Below are positions 7,794 through 16,186 of a DNA stretch of 64,000 nt, piece by piece (the stretch's first letter is position 1; each line of letters opens with the position of its first letter). The position numbers were made by a program, and so were the translations under genes. The stretch is from the NCBI GenBank assembly GCA_945860705.1, contig CAMART010000016.1:1-64000 (forward strand), given 5' to 3'. The DNA is from Chitinophaga pinensis. Its GTDB lineage: Bacteria > Bacteroidota > Bacteroidia > Chitinophagales > CAMDFR01. The notes beneath the pieces are model-generated. The model was not told where the DNA came from and did no database searches. It worked only from the letters and a program-made list of their open reading frames with translations.

Positions 7794-8471
7794 TTATTCT
7801 TTAGGTAAGGAGCTTAAGCGAGACTCTTTTCTTTGTAAGTTTAATATGTACGGGTTATTCGCAATGTTCGCACGCTCTACTTCTGTTTGTTTATAATAAA
7901 AAATATAGTCATCTGATGTTGGATATTCATCCAAATCGATATCACTTAAAACACTTGGGTAAATACCCAATGCATACGATTTCTCTTTAATATAGGAGGG
8001 GTCCCTTGTAATCACTTTATATTGCTCAACAGCAAACTTTTTATCATTTTTATGATTAATAATAAATTCATCTGCATAACTTTTACCAAATGCACTGTAT
8101 TTACCATCTTTAAACAAGTTCAAAATAAATGACCACTTAGGCAATACATCAAAAGCTATGGCAAATACGTAATCATCAATCTTGTAGCATCTATTGAAGT
8201 TGGGCACCTCCAATTTAAATTGATTGATAAGTATTTCATTTTCTTTTTCACTTGATTCGTCGAAATTGAATATCATATAGATGCAATTCTCTTTATTTAG
8301 GAGTAAGTCACCTTTCTCTAATTTAACATGTACTTCTAGATAAGCATTCACAAACCCTAATATTTCAAGGGTACTTTCCGAGAAATTATTATGAGTAATT
8401 TGAATGGATGGGAGCAAATATTTACTACATAAATTTTTCTTTATCTTTGCTAAAGTTTTTATAGATTCCAT
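7794..8471 (-). CDS. Unknown protein, paralogue of the 5524-6261 product
   Basis: The 225-residue product is colinear with that of 5524-6261 over nearly its whole length (shared blocks listed there). It lacks the N-terminal extension and has a different, basic tail (NLQRKESRLSSLPKE). It follows the DUF3127 gene by 43 bp on the same strand. No catalytic motif was recognised. The conserved Cys in NLC(T/S)KYLLP and the conserved FGKSYADEF/FGFLYALEF segment would be the first places to look for function. Confidence 0.7.
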   Translation of the reverse strand: MESIKTLAKIKKNLCSKYLLPSIQITHNNFSESTLEILGFVNAYLEVHVKLEKGDLLLNKENCIYMIFNFDESSEKENEILINQFKLEVPNFNRCYKIDDYVFAIAFDVLPKWSFILNLFKDGKYSAFGKSYADEFIINHKNDKKFAVEQYKVITRDPSYIKEKSYALGIYPSVLSDIDLDEYPTSDDYIFYYKQTEVERANIANNPYILNLQRKESRLSSLPKE

Positions 8472-8514
8472 ATTTTATAAATATATTTTTTTGGATTTAG
8501 ATATCTTTTTTGAT

Positions 8515-8865
8515 TTAGAAAGGCAAATCATCCTCAATTTCCTTTTCTTCCTTGATTTTGTTCTGTGCTGAATTGTTGTCTATATCTCCAACCATTGTGG
8601 ATTTCACTAGCTCTACTTTCCATGCTTTAATATCGGTAAACCAACGACTATTGTATTCTCTACTTTCAATGTCAAAATCAATTTTTAGAACATTGCCGAC
8701 CTGAAGCTCTGCTTCTTTAATTTTATTTCCCCAAATGGCAATACACATTTTCTTTGGATATTGATCATCCGTTTCAAGGATCACTTCTTGTTTATACCAA
8801 TCGCCATTTTTGCCTTTACCTGTTTGCATAGGTAGTACCTGAATTAGTTTTGCGGTTAATTGCAT
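8515..8865 (-). CDS. DUF3127 OB-fold protein with SSB-like tail (copy 1)
   Basis: This is a 116-residue DUF3127 family protein (KNGDWYKQEVILETDDQYPK, DFDIESREYNSRWFTDIKAW). The family is Bacteroidota-specific and predicted to adopt an SSB-like OB fold. It ends in an acidic segment closing with EDDLPF, like the C-terminal tip by which bacterial SSB recruits repair proteins. Copy 2 (13465-13812) is over half identical and also ends in an acidic LPF tip. A role in binding single-stranded DNA during element replication or retron msDNA handling is inferred. An 18-bp repeat lies about 78 bp upstream. Confidence 0.85.
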   Translation of the reverse strand: MQLTAKLIQVLPMQTGKGKNGDWYKQEVILETDDQYPKKMCIAIWGNKIKEAELQVGNVLKIDFDIESREYNSRWFTDIKAWKVELVKSTMVGDIDNNSAQNKIKEEKEIEDDLPF

Positions 8866-8936
8866 TTTTTATTTTATTTAGTTTTTAATAATATGTTTTA
8901 GTTTGCTTGAGCAAATTTAATTTACGTGAACGAAGT

Positions 8937-8960
8937 CTATTTGCGTTTTGGTAACATCTT
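8937..8960. repeat. Fused copy of the 14-bp and 18-bp upstream repeats
   Basis: CTATTTGCGTTTTG (8937-8950) runs straight into GTAACATCTT. This single 24-bp element contains both sequences that are about 105 bp apart at 1499-1512 and 1618-1635. It lies 72-95 bp upstream of the DUF3127 gene. Confidence 0.45.
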
Positions 8961-8987
8961 TCTAATGCTTCCTTTAATAAACCTCAT

Positions 8988-10337
8988 CTAGTATAAAACC
9001 AACGTATTCTTTGCTCGAGTAATAGCTGTATATTGATATTTCAAATCTCGCATGCCCATTGTACCCATAAACACTTTATCCCATTCACCACCTTGTGCTT
9101 TATAGCAAGTAATAGCATGACCATAAGTCAATCTTAAAGCTCCAACATACCTATCGCTAGACGGAAATCCACTTTCACTATATATTTTATTTTTTCTGAA
9201 TCGTTCTCCTCGTAATCTTTTTTCATGTATGTCATCCATATTTCCCGATGGAAAATCTATACAATCAATCAAAATATAATCTTCAATTATTTGCTCTTCT
9301 CCGTTCAAAGCTTTTGCTTTTAGTTTTATTGGACAAAAACGTAAGCCAGCTACTATTTCAGTGCAATCTAAATTTACATCTAAAACCTCTACATGATCAC
9401 CTGTATATAATTCTACACCATTCCTATTCCATTTTTGAGTCACCAACATCCAATCTCCTATTTCAATTTTCCTTACATCTTTTCCAAATATTTTGTTTCT
9501 TACTAAATTATTAAAAAGCTTATTGCCATTATGTGAAGGGTTAATAGAGATGCAATATTCTTTTGGATTATTCATATAATTCTCTACATATTTGGTAGTA
9601 GCCCCATTAATACTATTAAATCTAAATGCATTTATTGTACAGTTTGTTGCATTGTTTTTAATAGCATTTCTAGTATTGGTAGCTTCTCTCAATATGTAAC
9701 TTCCATCTTCTTGTCTTTTCACTTCTGTAAGATAAAATATCGAACCTTGAAGTCTATAATTTGAAACTAAATAATCCTTATCAAGCGCATAAGAATGTTT
9801 TTCATGTATTGGAGCTAACTGATAATTGTCACCTAAAAAAATAATTTTATTTTTTGGATTCCCTTCCTTCGCAAAACTTACAAGCGTATCAAGTACCGAC
9901 TCCTTGCATTTAAACAACGAATTCGCTTCATTGCTCACTTGTGAAGATATCATAGATGATTCATCTACTATATATATTTGATAAGTATCTTCCTCATTCT
10001 GCTTTGGTGAAAAAACAACTTCCCCGGTTTCTTTATTTACAGTAGTATCAAAAATCATAGAATGAATCGTATTGCTAGACACATTCGATTTACGACCCAA
10101 TAATCTTGCTGCTTTAGCAGTAGGTGCCGCTATCTTATAGGTCAATTCTTTTGCATTCATAAAGCTAATTAAGGCTGTCGTGATGGATGATTTCCCTGTA
10201 CCAGCCGCACCACATAAAATCAAAAAATCATTATTGTCCTTTTCATCCACAAAGGCAGACATTGCTAGCAATGCATTTTTTTGCTCTACAGTTGGATTCT
10301 CAAATTGAAGATGGTCGAGTATGGATAATTTCATCAT
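8988..10337 (-). CDS. RecD/Pif1-type SF1B DNA helicase
   Basis: The ATG at 10337 is used. The frame upstream of it opens only at a TTG and contains a regulatory palindrome. Visible are Walker A CGAAGTGKSS, motif Ia AAPTAKAARLLGRK, Walker B IYIVDESSMIS, motif III LGDNYQLAPI, and the C-terminal UvrD-like motifs TYGHAITCYKAQGGEWDKVF and YTAITRAKNTLVLY. This is a complete minimal 5'-3' helicase core of the RecD2/Pif1 group (about 450 residues). A truncated relative is encoded at 12728-13003. It probably unwinds DNA for the element's replication or defence. The 19-bp palindrome 44 bp upstream suggests control by the WYL regulator. Confidence 0.9.
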   Translation of the reverse strand: MMKLSILDHLQFENPTVEQKNALLAMSAFVDEKDNNDFLILCGAAGTGKSSITTALISFMNAKELTYKIAAPTAKAARLLGRKSNVSSNTIHSMIFDTTVNKETGEVVFSPKQNEEDTYQIYIVDESSMISSQVSNEANSLFKCKESVLDTLVSFAKEGNPKNKIIFLGDNYQLAPIHEKHSYALDKDYLVSNYRLQGSIFYLTEVKRQEDGSYILREATNTRNAIKNNATNCTINAFRFNSINGATTKYVENYMNNPKEYCISINPSHNGNKLFNNLVRNKIFGKDVRKIEIGDWMLVTQKWNRNGVELYTGDHVEVLDVNLDCTEIVAGLRFCPIKLKAKALNGEEQIIEDYILIDCIDFPSGNMDDIHEKRLRGERFRKNKIYSESGFPSSDRYVGALRLTYGHAITCYKAQGGEWDKVFMGTMGMRDLKYQYTAITRAKNTLVLY

Positions 10338-10380
10338 AATTGCTTTCTTTTTTAATTCTGAAACAAAGATGAAAGTCAAC

Positions 10381-10399
10381 TATGCAGTACAACTTCATA
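10381..10399. promoter_or_regulatory. 19-bp palindromic operator, site A
   Basis: TATGCAGTACAACTTCATA is an imperfect palindrome (7 of 9 half-site positions). It lies just upstream of the RecD-like helicase and of a CATCTTTG box (minus strand, 10364-10371) that resembles a Bacteroidota -7 element. The same motif occurs at 13435-13453 and 19206-19224. Confidence 0.6.
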
Positions 10400-10477
10400 G
10401 ATAAAAAAGAACAATTTTTTCAATGATATTGTACTTCGAAATAACTAAGACAGCTTATAGTTATTGCCTTTTATGTA

Positions 10478-12721
10478 TTATATTAATTTCCAGTCTATAC
10501 TTTTTTTTGCAGGATTATAACTTTTTATAGCTTGTCCTTTGAAGGTACATCCATCTATAAGTTTATATTTGGAAACCATATTTGGGTGTATGTAAACGCT
10601 ATCAACAAATCCAAAAGATTTACCTTCTGGTATTTTTACTATACCAGATACATCTTTCATAAATTCCATTTTAAAAGCTTCATCCTGTAACTTTCTTGTT
10701 GTGTATACTTGATGCCTGCCTTCTTTACTTTCTCCCTGAAAACGGACTTTCAAAGTATCTCCAACTTTTACATCCGATAAAAATCGATCATACTTAAAAA
10801 AGCCAACTTTTGAATCAGCACTAATAAAGTGTAGTATTTTTTTGCTTGAATTCACAAACTCAACAAAAACTATTTCTTCAGCTATATCACTAAATAAAAT
10901 AGATTCTGCCATATTGCTGTACTCTGTATAAAAGTCAAGGTTTGATTTTTTGCTTACTGCAGTTTTAAACCATGTTTCATCCTGCCAATGAGCAACTTCA
11001 TCTGGTAAGATATAGTCACTGATATTTCCTACTTTGACTAATAATTCGATCTCTGTTTTGGCCTCATTATGTAGCTTTTTGGCAATTAGAATCTTTGCCA
11101 TTTTTTGTCTTAAATTAACCAAAATTTGTTCCAGACTTTTGCATGATAATGCTTTACAATAACAAGCAAAAAACATATCACTATCCTCCGGGAAAGCTTC
11201 GGCTATAATTTCCCAAATCCAGAAATCGTTTCGTTTTTTCTTAGCAAAGGGAATAAGTGATTCAAGCATATTGTCCTTATCACCCAATGATAATAAAAGC
11301 TTAGCTTTGAAATAGGCAGGATAATGAAATTGCGGATAGTTATCTACTATTTCGGATAAAAGCGGTAGGAATGCTTCTGCCTTATGTCTATTAAATATTT
11401 TATTACCTTCATGATTATATTTGGGCAATAAGTTTTTTGCATAAGCAATGTACGCTTGCTCAGCAATTGCCATTACTTCTTTACTATTAGGTATTTTTTC
11501 CTTTTCAAAATCAGCGTCCAAAAAATTTTGAAAGCCCCACCAATCTGCAAATGCCACATAATGTTCAGTGTCTTTGAGTGATTTATGAAATGCTTTAAAT
11601 AAAAAACTATATTCAGCAGATGGCTTTTGGAAATGGAAGCTTTGAGTAATCTCAAAGATGCTGATAATTTTTTTTGTGTCAGTTGGCTCAATTTTACATA
11701 AGCTAAATACCATTTTCCCAATCTGCCAACATATTTTCTCGTAAAACAATTTTTCTAAATTAGGAAGTTCTAATTTGGCTATTTCATCCAACCATGAAAT
11801 AAACGTATCAAACTGCTCAGGTGTATTATCCTTTTTTACGAAACTATAATAGACCCAACTAATGTTGCGTTTTGGCCCTTCTAGCTTAAAATGTATTAAA
11901 TTTTTCCTTAGTGATTCTTTTTCTATATCCTCTTCAAAATCATTCCCTTCAAGTTCAGCTAAGGCTTTTATTGTTGATAGAATATTCTCAATTTCTATTT
12001 GTAAAGCGTCATGATTTATGTTCTTAATAGCAATGTCTAAATCTTTTTTTGCCAATCGCAGAGCTTCCATTAGTTGACCTGACTGTCTTAGTTCTTTTAT
12101 ATCCTGATTCTCTTGCGAAAAATCAATATCTGATAAGCCTGTCCAAATAATAAACTCATTTCGTTTTTGTTTATCTCGGATACTTTGGTAGATACTGACG
12201 CACATTTTTTTAAAAGAATCTTGCTCTTTTAGAAATGGAATCAATTTTATTTCTTCGATAAGGATATCTAAATGTGTCTCGTCTGTAATTGTTTTTGACA
12301 TCTTACTTATAACAACAGGTAACTGGATCATTAGCCAATCCATATTGCCGACTATACTTATAATATGTCTCAACTCTTTTAGTCTATCGATAAACAAAAC
12401 AAAATTGTCTAATGAATCTTTTAGGAGATAGTACAACAGTCTATCTAGGAAGCACTCTAGCCAACTGACCTTCATCTCTGGGATTGCAATTAATGTAGAT
12501 TCTATGTAATCTTTAAAGGCGGGGTCTGATACCATTGGATGATCAACTGAAATTTCCTCTGTTATATTCATTTGTCTCTTAAACAAGTTTATCGCCTCTA
12601 TTTTATATAATATAATTTCATCTTTACTTTTATTTATCTCCGAATGGATAAATACATAAGCCTCCTCATATTTTTTTTCAGATATCAAAAGTTCTATTTT
12701 GCTTGTTATTTCTTTATACAT
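10478..12721 (-). CDS. TPR-like/OB-fold protein (747 aa)
   Basis: The first about 600 residues are helical and repeat-like (MYKEITSKIELLISEKKYEEAYVFI and many similar hairpins such as KLLLSLGDKDNMLESLIPFA), consistent with TPR or related solenoid repeats. The C-terminal about 130 residues look like two small beta-barrels. The last (SGIVKIPEGKSFGFVDSVYI, then GCTFKGQAIKSYNPAKKS) resembles cold-shock/S1-type OB domains. Similar solenoid plus cold-shock architectures occur in bacterial conflict systems, so an RNA- or ssDNA-sensing role is a reasonable inference. It starts 6 bp after the truncated helicase and is clearly in the same operon. Confidence 0.7.
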   Translation of the reverse strand: MYKEITSKIELLISEKKYEEAYVFIHSEINKSKDEIILYKIEAINLFKRQMNITEEISVDHPMVSDPAFKDYIESTLIAIPEMKVSWLECFLDRLLYYLLKDSLDNFVLFIDRLKELRHIISIVGNMDWLMIQLPVVISKMSKTITDETHLDILIEEIKLIPFLKEQDSFKKMCVSIYQSIRDKQKRNEFIIWTGLSDIDFSQENQDIKELRQSGQLMEALRLAKKDLDIAIKNINHDALQIEIENILSTIKALAELEGNDFEEDIEKESLRKNLIHFKLEGPKRNISWVYYSFVKKDNTPEQFDTFISWLDEIAKLELPNLEKLFYEKICWQIGKMVFSLCKIEPTDTKKIISIFEITQSFHFQKPSAEYSFLFKAFHKSLKDTEHYVAFADWWGFQNFLDADFEKEKIPNSKEVMAIAEQAYIAYAKNLLPKYNHEGNKIFNRHKAEAFLPLLSEIVDNYPQFHYPAYFKAKLLLSLGDKDNMLESLIPFAKKKRNDFWIWEIIAEAFPEDSDMFFACYCKALSCKSLEQILVNLRQKMAKILIAKKLHNEAKTEIELLVKVGNISDYILPDEVAHWQDETWFKTAVSKKSNLDFYTEYSNMAESILFSDIAEEIVFVEFVNSSKKILHFISADSKVGFFKYDRFLSDVKVGDTLKVRFQGESKEGRHQVYTTRKLQDEAFKMEFMKDVSGIVKIPEGKSFGFVDSVYIHPNMVSKYKLIDGCTFKGQAIKSYNPAKKSIDWKLI

Positions 12722-12727
12722 TTTAAT

Positions 12728-13003
12728 TCATTTTATAGACTTATAAATAGTAAAAGCTTCTTGTACGGTTTTTTCTCTAATTACTTTGGCTACTCTGCCT
12801 GTTGGAGCCATCAAGGCAAAATCCTTTTCAATTGTATTGAGATAATCAATTAAGCCTTTCAGGATGGTTGTTTTACCACTACCAGCATACCCTTTTAACA
12901 TAAACACCTGCACCGGACTGGCTAAAAAAGCTTCCAGCTTAGTTAGAGCAGTTTCCTGGCCCTGACTTAGTTTTAAATGCTTAAAGTGATTGAATATGCT
13001 CAT
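12728..13003 (-). pseudogene. Truncated RecD/Pif1-type helicase N-terminus (91 aa)
   Basis: The product contains only the N-terminal ATPase segment of an SF1B helicase: QGQETALTKLEAFL, Walker A KGYAGSGKTTILKGLI and motif Ia LMAPTGRVAKVI. It then ends after TVQEAFTIYKSIK with no Walker B or C-terminal helicase domain. The intact relative at 8988-10337 is about 450 residues. The stop is followed within 6 bp by the next gene, so a deletion joining the remnant to its neighbour is likely. A retained small ATP-binding protein is the alternative. Confidence 0.7.
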
Positions 13004-13413
13004 ATTGTCTCTTTAGAACTTTTAATTAAAGCTTTACTAAATAATTCTGTAACTTTCTTTCGTCCACTGGAAAATCCATCTGTTGTATAACATAAAAAAG
13101 TATCTAATCCATATTTACAAAGATTTTCAACAGATAAAGGTTCTCTTTTGTGGATTGGCTTATAATCTTGTATGTTAGATTCAAATAGGTTTATATTTTC
13201 AATTAAACAATTCAAAATAAATTCAAATTCATATAAATTAATTGCTGATGCCTCCTTATATAAATCCTCTAAAACCTCATCCTCAGAAGATTCTCCTTTT
13301 GATCCAATTTTTGTAATTCCATTTCTTAAGAAATAATAAGCTATTAAAGCATCAAAATTTTCTCTTGAAAACGGAAAGATATTTTTACCCTTTATTTCGA
13401 TTAATTTTTTCAT
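13000..13413 (-). CDS. Hypothetical protein, 137 aa
   Basis: The gene is not recognised. The product is soluble and mostly helical, with an acidic stretch (GESSEDEVLEDLYKE) and a basic C-terminus (SSGRKKVTELFSKALIKSS). It overlaps the truncated helicase gene by 4 bp and is the first gene of that three-gene transcription unit. The third copy of the 19-bp palindrome lies 22 bp upstream. Confidence 0.55.
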   Translation of the reverse strand: MKKLIEIKGKNIFPFSRENFDALIAYYFLRNGITKIGSKGESSEDEVLEDLYKEASAINLYEFEFILNCLIENINLFESNIQDYKPIHKREPLSVENLCKYGLDTFLCYTTDGFSSGRKKVTELFSKALIKSSKETI

Positions 13414-13434
13414 AATGTAAATTTATTTTTATTC

Positions 13435-13453
13435 TGTGCGGTGTAACTGCACA
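13435..13453. promoter_or_regulatory. 19-bp palindromic operator, site C
   Basis: TGTGCGGTGTAACTGCACA is the most symmetric of the three copies (TGTGC/GCACA outer arms). It lies between the DUF3127 copy 2 stop and the 137-residue gene start, where a promoter for the latter is expected. Confidence 0.6.
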
Positions 13454-13464
13454 ATAAAATATTT

Positions 13465-13812
13465 TTAAAAAGGCAATATATCGTCTTCACTATTTGGAAT
13501 AAAGTCAACCGTATTAACGGTATTGTCAGGTGTGTTTTGATTACTTGCACTTGCTATCGTTATTTTCCAAGCTTTAATATCGGTATACCATTTACTGCTG
13601 TATTCCCTGCTTTCGATGTCAAAATCAATTTGCAATAAGTTACCGATTTGCAATTGACCTTCATTGATCTTATCTCCCCAAATTGAGATGCATACTTTTT
13701 TAGGATATTGACCATCAGTTTCAACAATGATGTCTTGTTTTTTCCATTCTCCATTTTTACCTGTACCGGTTTGGATTGGAAGTAGCTGGGTGAGTTTGGC
13801 TTTTAGTTGCAT
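13465..13812 (-). CDS. DUF3127 OB-fold protein with SSB-like tail (copy 2)
   Basis: This is a 115-residue paralogue of the 8515-8865 product, with the same DUF3127 landmarks (KNGEWKKQDIIVETDGQYPK, DFDIESREYSSKWYTDIKAW). The C-terminal tail again ends acidic-hydrophobic (NSEDDILPF). It lies just downstream of the retron 2 operon (stop at 13866) in the same direction and may be transcribed with it. Its function is probably ssDNA binding, inferred from the family fold and the tip. Confidence 0.85.
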   Translation of the reverse strand: MQLKAKLTQLLPIQTGTGKNGEWKKQDIIVETDGQYPKKVCISIWGDKINEGQLQIGNLLQIDFDIESREYSSKWYTDIKAWKITIASASNQNTPDNTVNTVDFIPNSEDDILPF

Positions 13813-13865
13813 ATTATATTAATAATTTTAGTAAAAAGTTGATAGTTAATTACTCAAAAGTTCGT

Positions 13866-14990
13866 TTATGGAAATAAAGACAAAATATTTTTAATAAATG
13901 TCAATTGTTTAATGCAGAAATCATATTGCTCAGTCGAATCTTTTTCATTTATAAGTGGTCTTTCATAAATATTTTTTATTTTACTATGAATAAAATCAAT
14001 TTTGTTTCTAAATGAATTAATACTATTAAATCCATTTGATAAACTCTGAAATTGTTGATTATCCATTTGATATGCTGCAAGTAAAGAGTACACTTGTTCA
14101 CTCAAATTAATTTTTCCATTTATATATTTAAAATCTATTATATTGGCATTTTCTTGAACACCTTGGGAAACCCAATTTCCTCTTATATCTTTTGAAATAT
14201 TAACTTCAATTGTATCATTATCTCTTTCAATAAAATACTCTTTATTGCGAAACTTCCAATTACCACTAAATGTGTAATCTGGCATAATCCAATTATTGTA
14301 CTCAGAGTATCCTTTTACAATTTCTTCTAAAATTGACCAATAAATAATGAATGCAATTGCTTCATTGTTTGTTTTTAAAACTTTTTTTTCTAATTCATTA
14401 GGTTCTTTGAAAAGATAATCATATCCAAGTTTCAACTTGTCAATAATCCTATCTTTTACATTTTCATATTTTTTATTTTCCATGAAATAACTATGTTTTG
14501 AAATTTTATCAATTATATCTTTAGATAATTTCCATATATCATTTCTTTTTTGTCCAATTGCCTTTAATTCAATAAATTTTTTTTTTAGATTATTGTAGTT
14601 TTGTTTAGATGTCTCTATGTCAAAGACATAATTAGGATGTTCTTTAATATAATATCCATCAATACCATAATTCCTGAATGCATCTACATTCCATATTTTG
14701 TTAGTTGCTGTAATTAAAATAATTGGAGTGGCAAAATTCATATTCAGAAAATTATTTTTTATTTTTTCTAGTATTTTGTATCCAGAATATTCAGTAGGAT
14801 TTGTAACATTATGATCTTGTTCACTTAACCTAACATCTAGAAAAATTAAATCAAATTTATCTTCAATCTTATTTTCTGCTTCTTGTAAATTAAGGGCTAC
14901 CTGTACAATCATATCCGTTACTGGAAACACCTTTTCAATTATTTGTTTCCAGCCTTTATTTGCATTATCATCTATTAGTAATATTCTCAT
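13866..14990 (-). CDS. Response-regulator receiver protein (retron 2 operon)
   Basis: The N-terminal 120 residues form a canonical receiver: acidic pair D7/D8 (ILLIDDNA), phospho-acceptor D52 (LIFLDVRLS), T94 (ILITATNK) and K116 (YYIKE). The remaining about 250 residues carry no HTH, diguanylate cyclase or other known output domain. They are helical and charged and resemble no family I can name. It overlaps the preceding gene by 4 bp and closes a four-gene operon headed by a retron RT. A phosphorylation-controlled effector or switch for the retron is inferred. The source of phosphate is unclear, as no intact histidine kinase is adjacent. Confidence 0.85.
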   Translation of the reverse strand: MRILLIDDNANKGWKQIIEKVFPVTDMIVQVALNLQEAENKIEDKFDLIFLDVRLSEQDHNVTNPTEYSGYKILEKIKNNFLNMNFATPIILITATNKIWNVDAFRNYGIDGYYIKEHPNYVFDIETSKQNYNNLKKKFIELKAIGQKRNDIWKLSKDIIDKISKHSYFMENKKYENVKDRIIDKLKLGYDYLFKEPNELEKKVLKTNNEAIAFIIYWSILEEIVKGYSEYNNWIMPDYTFSGNWKFRNKEYFIERDNDTIEVNISKDIRGNWVSQGVQENANIIDFKYINGKINLSEQVYSLLAAYQMDNQQFQSLSNGFNSINSFRNKIDFIHSKIKNIYERPLINEKDSTEQYDFCIKQLTFIKNILSLFP

Positions 14991-16186
14991 CTTTTTGGAA
15001 TTTTAGTTAAATCTATTTTATCAACAATAGTAGGGCCTTGTATTATAATTTTATTTCTAAAAATTCTATTTTCTTGTTGTACTTCCTCGGGCAAAGCCTC
15101 ATATAATCCATTTTTTGCTATTAGCCATTTGAAATAGAGAGAATCTAATTTATCTTTATCGAAATCGGTAATTTCATTTATGTCAATACCGGCATTATAT
15201 GCAAGCTGATATATTCCAAATTCATTAGCTATAGAGTGGTCATCGATATGATCCTCTGTAACATCAAGTTTTAGTTTAGCCAATTCATTTTGTAACTCTT
15301 TTTGCAAAAATGGTTGTTGATCTTTTTGCACCGCGTTTTTAAAGGATTCAATAGAATAATCAATTAGATGTGTGTTTTTTGTTTTAAGTATGTTAAAATA
15401 ATTATTCTGTAAAAGGTAGTCCATACTTACTGCGCTGTAGAGAAAAATCCTTGTTGCTTGATTGAGTGATTTTGAACATCTAATGTAACAAGCTAATCTA
15501 AGTCCATTAAAATCAGACAAGGTGCTTCCAAAGCATAATGGGACAAAAATATTATCGTATTTGTTTCTATTAAAAACATTATCAAATCGATCATTTAGAA
15601 TAAAATCATTTTCAGAATTTAAAACTTCAGAATTATACCCAATCGGGTTCTCTTCAAAGACTAAATATCTATTTGATTGTATCAACAAACTATTAGAATT
15701 GTTAAATATATCTTTAAAATTAATAATTGTGTTTCTTGATAACTGCCATTTATTGCCTAATTCAATTTCAATTTCCTTGTTCTTGCCATAGATAAGATAG
15801 TCAATGTTAATATCATTTTGCCTTTTTTTTAGTATAAATAATTCTAAATTTTGATACAAAGTAGAAATAGGTAAATTTATTCGATTAGCATTTTTGCTTC
15901 TAGAATATATTCCACCACTAAAATAAATAACCAAGTTTGCTCTACTTTTCAATCTCTCCTTGACTTCCATAATATTCTTAACTCTATCATGTTCTATATT
16001 TTTAAAAAAAGATTCATGTATTATTAAAATATTTTTCTCATGGAACATTTGTCGCCTGAAATCTTCTGACTTCATATCTTCATATGTCCATATAGGTATT
16101 ATCTCATCTTTATAAGAGTTAAGCTTTTCTTCGGTCCAAGAATACTTAGACTGTCTATTTTTTTTATCGTCTATTATATAAATCAT
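14987..16186 (-). CDS. Pseudo-receiver protein (retron 2 operon)
   Basis: The 399-residue product starts like a receiver (MIYIIDDKKN, with acidic pair D6/D7; then NILIIHESFF and NLVIYFSGG as the next beta-strands). The position of the phospho-acceptor Asp is occupied by His-Glu, so normal phosphotransfer is unlikely. The rest includes a segment FVPLCFGSTLSDFNGLRLAC and helical stretches of unknown fold. It overlaps both neighbours by 4 bp. It probably partners with the true receiver encoded next in the operon. Confidence 0.65.
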   Translation of the reverse strand: MIYIIDDKKNRQSKYSWTEEKLNSYKDEIIPIWTYEDMKSEDFRRQMFHEKNILIIHESFFKNIEHDRVKNIMEVKERLKSRANLVIYFSGGIYSRSKNANRINLPISTLYQNLELFILKKRQNDINIDYLIYGKNKEIEIELGNKWQLSRNTIINFKDIFNNSNSLLIQSNRYLVFEENPIGYNSEVLNSENDFILNDRFDNVFNRNKYDNIFVPLCFGSTLSDFNGLRLACYIRCSKSLNQATRIFLYSAVSMDYLLQNNYFNILKTKNTHLIDYSIESFKNAVQKDQQPFLQKELQNELAKLKLDVTEDHIDDHSIANEFGIYQLAYNAGIDINEITDFDKDKLDSLYFKWLIAKNGLYEALPEEVQQENRIFRNKIIIQGPTIVDKIDLTKIPKR

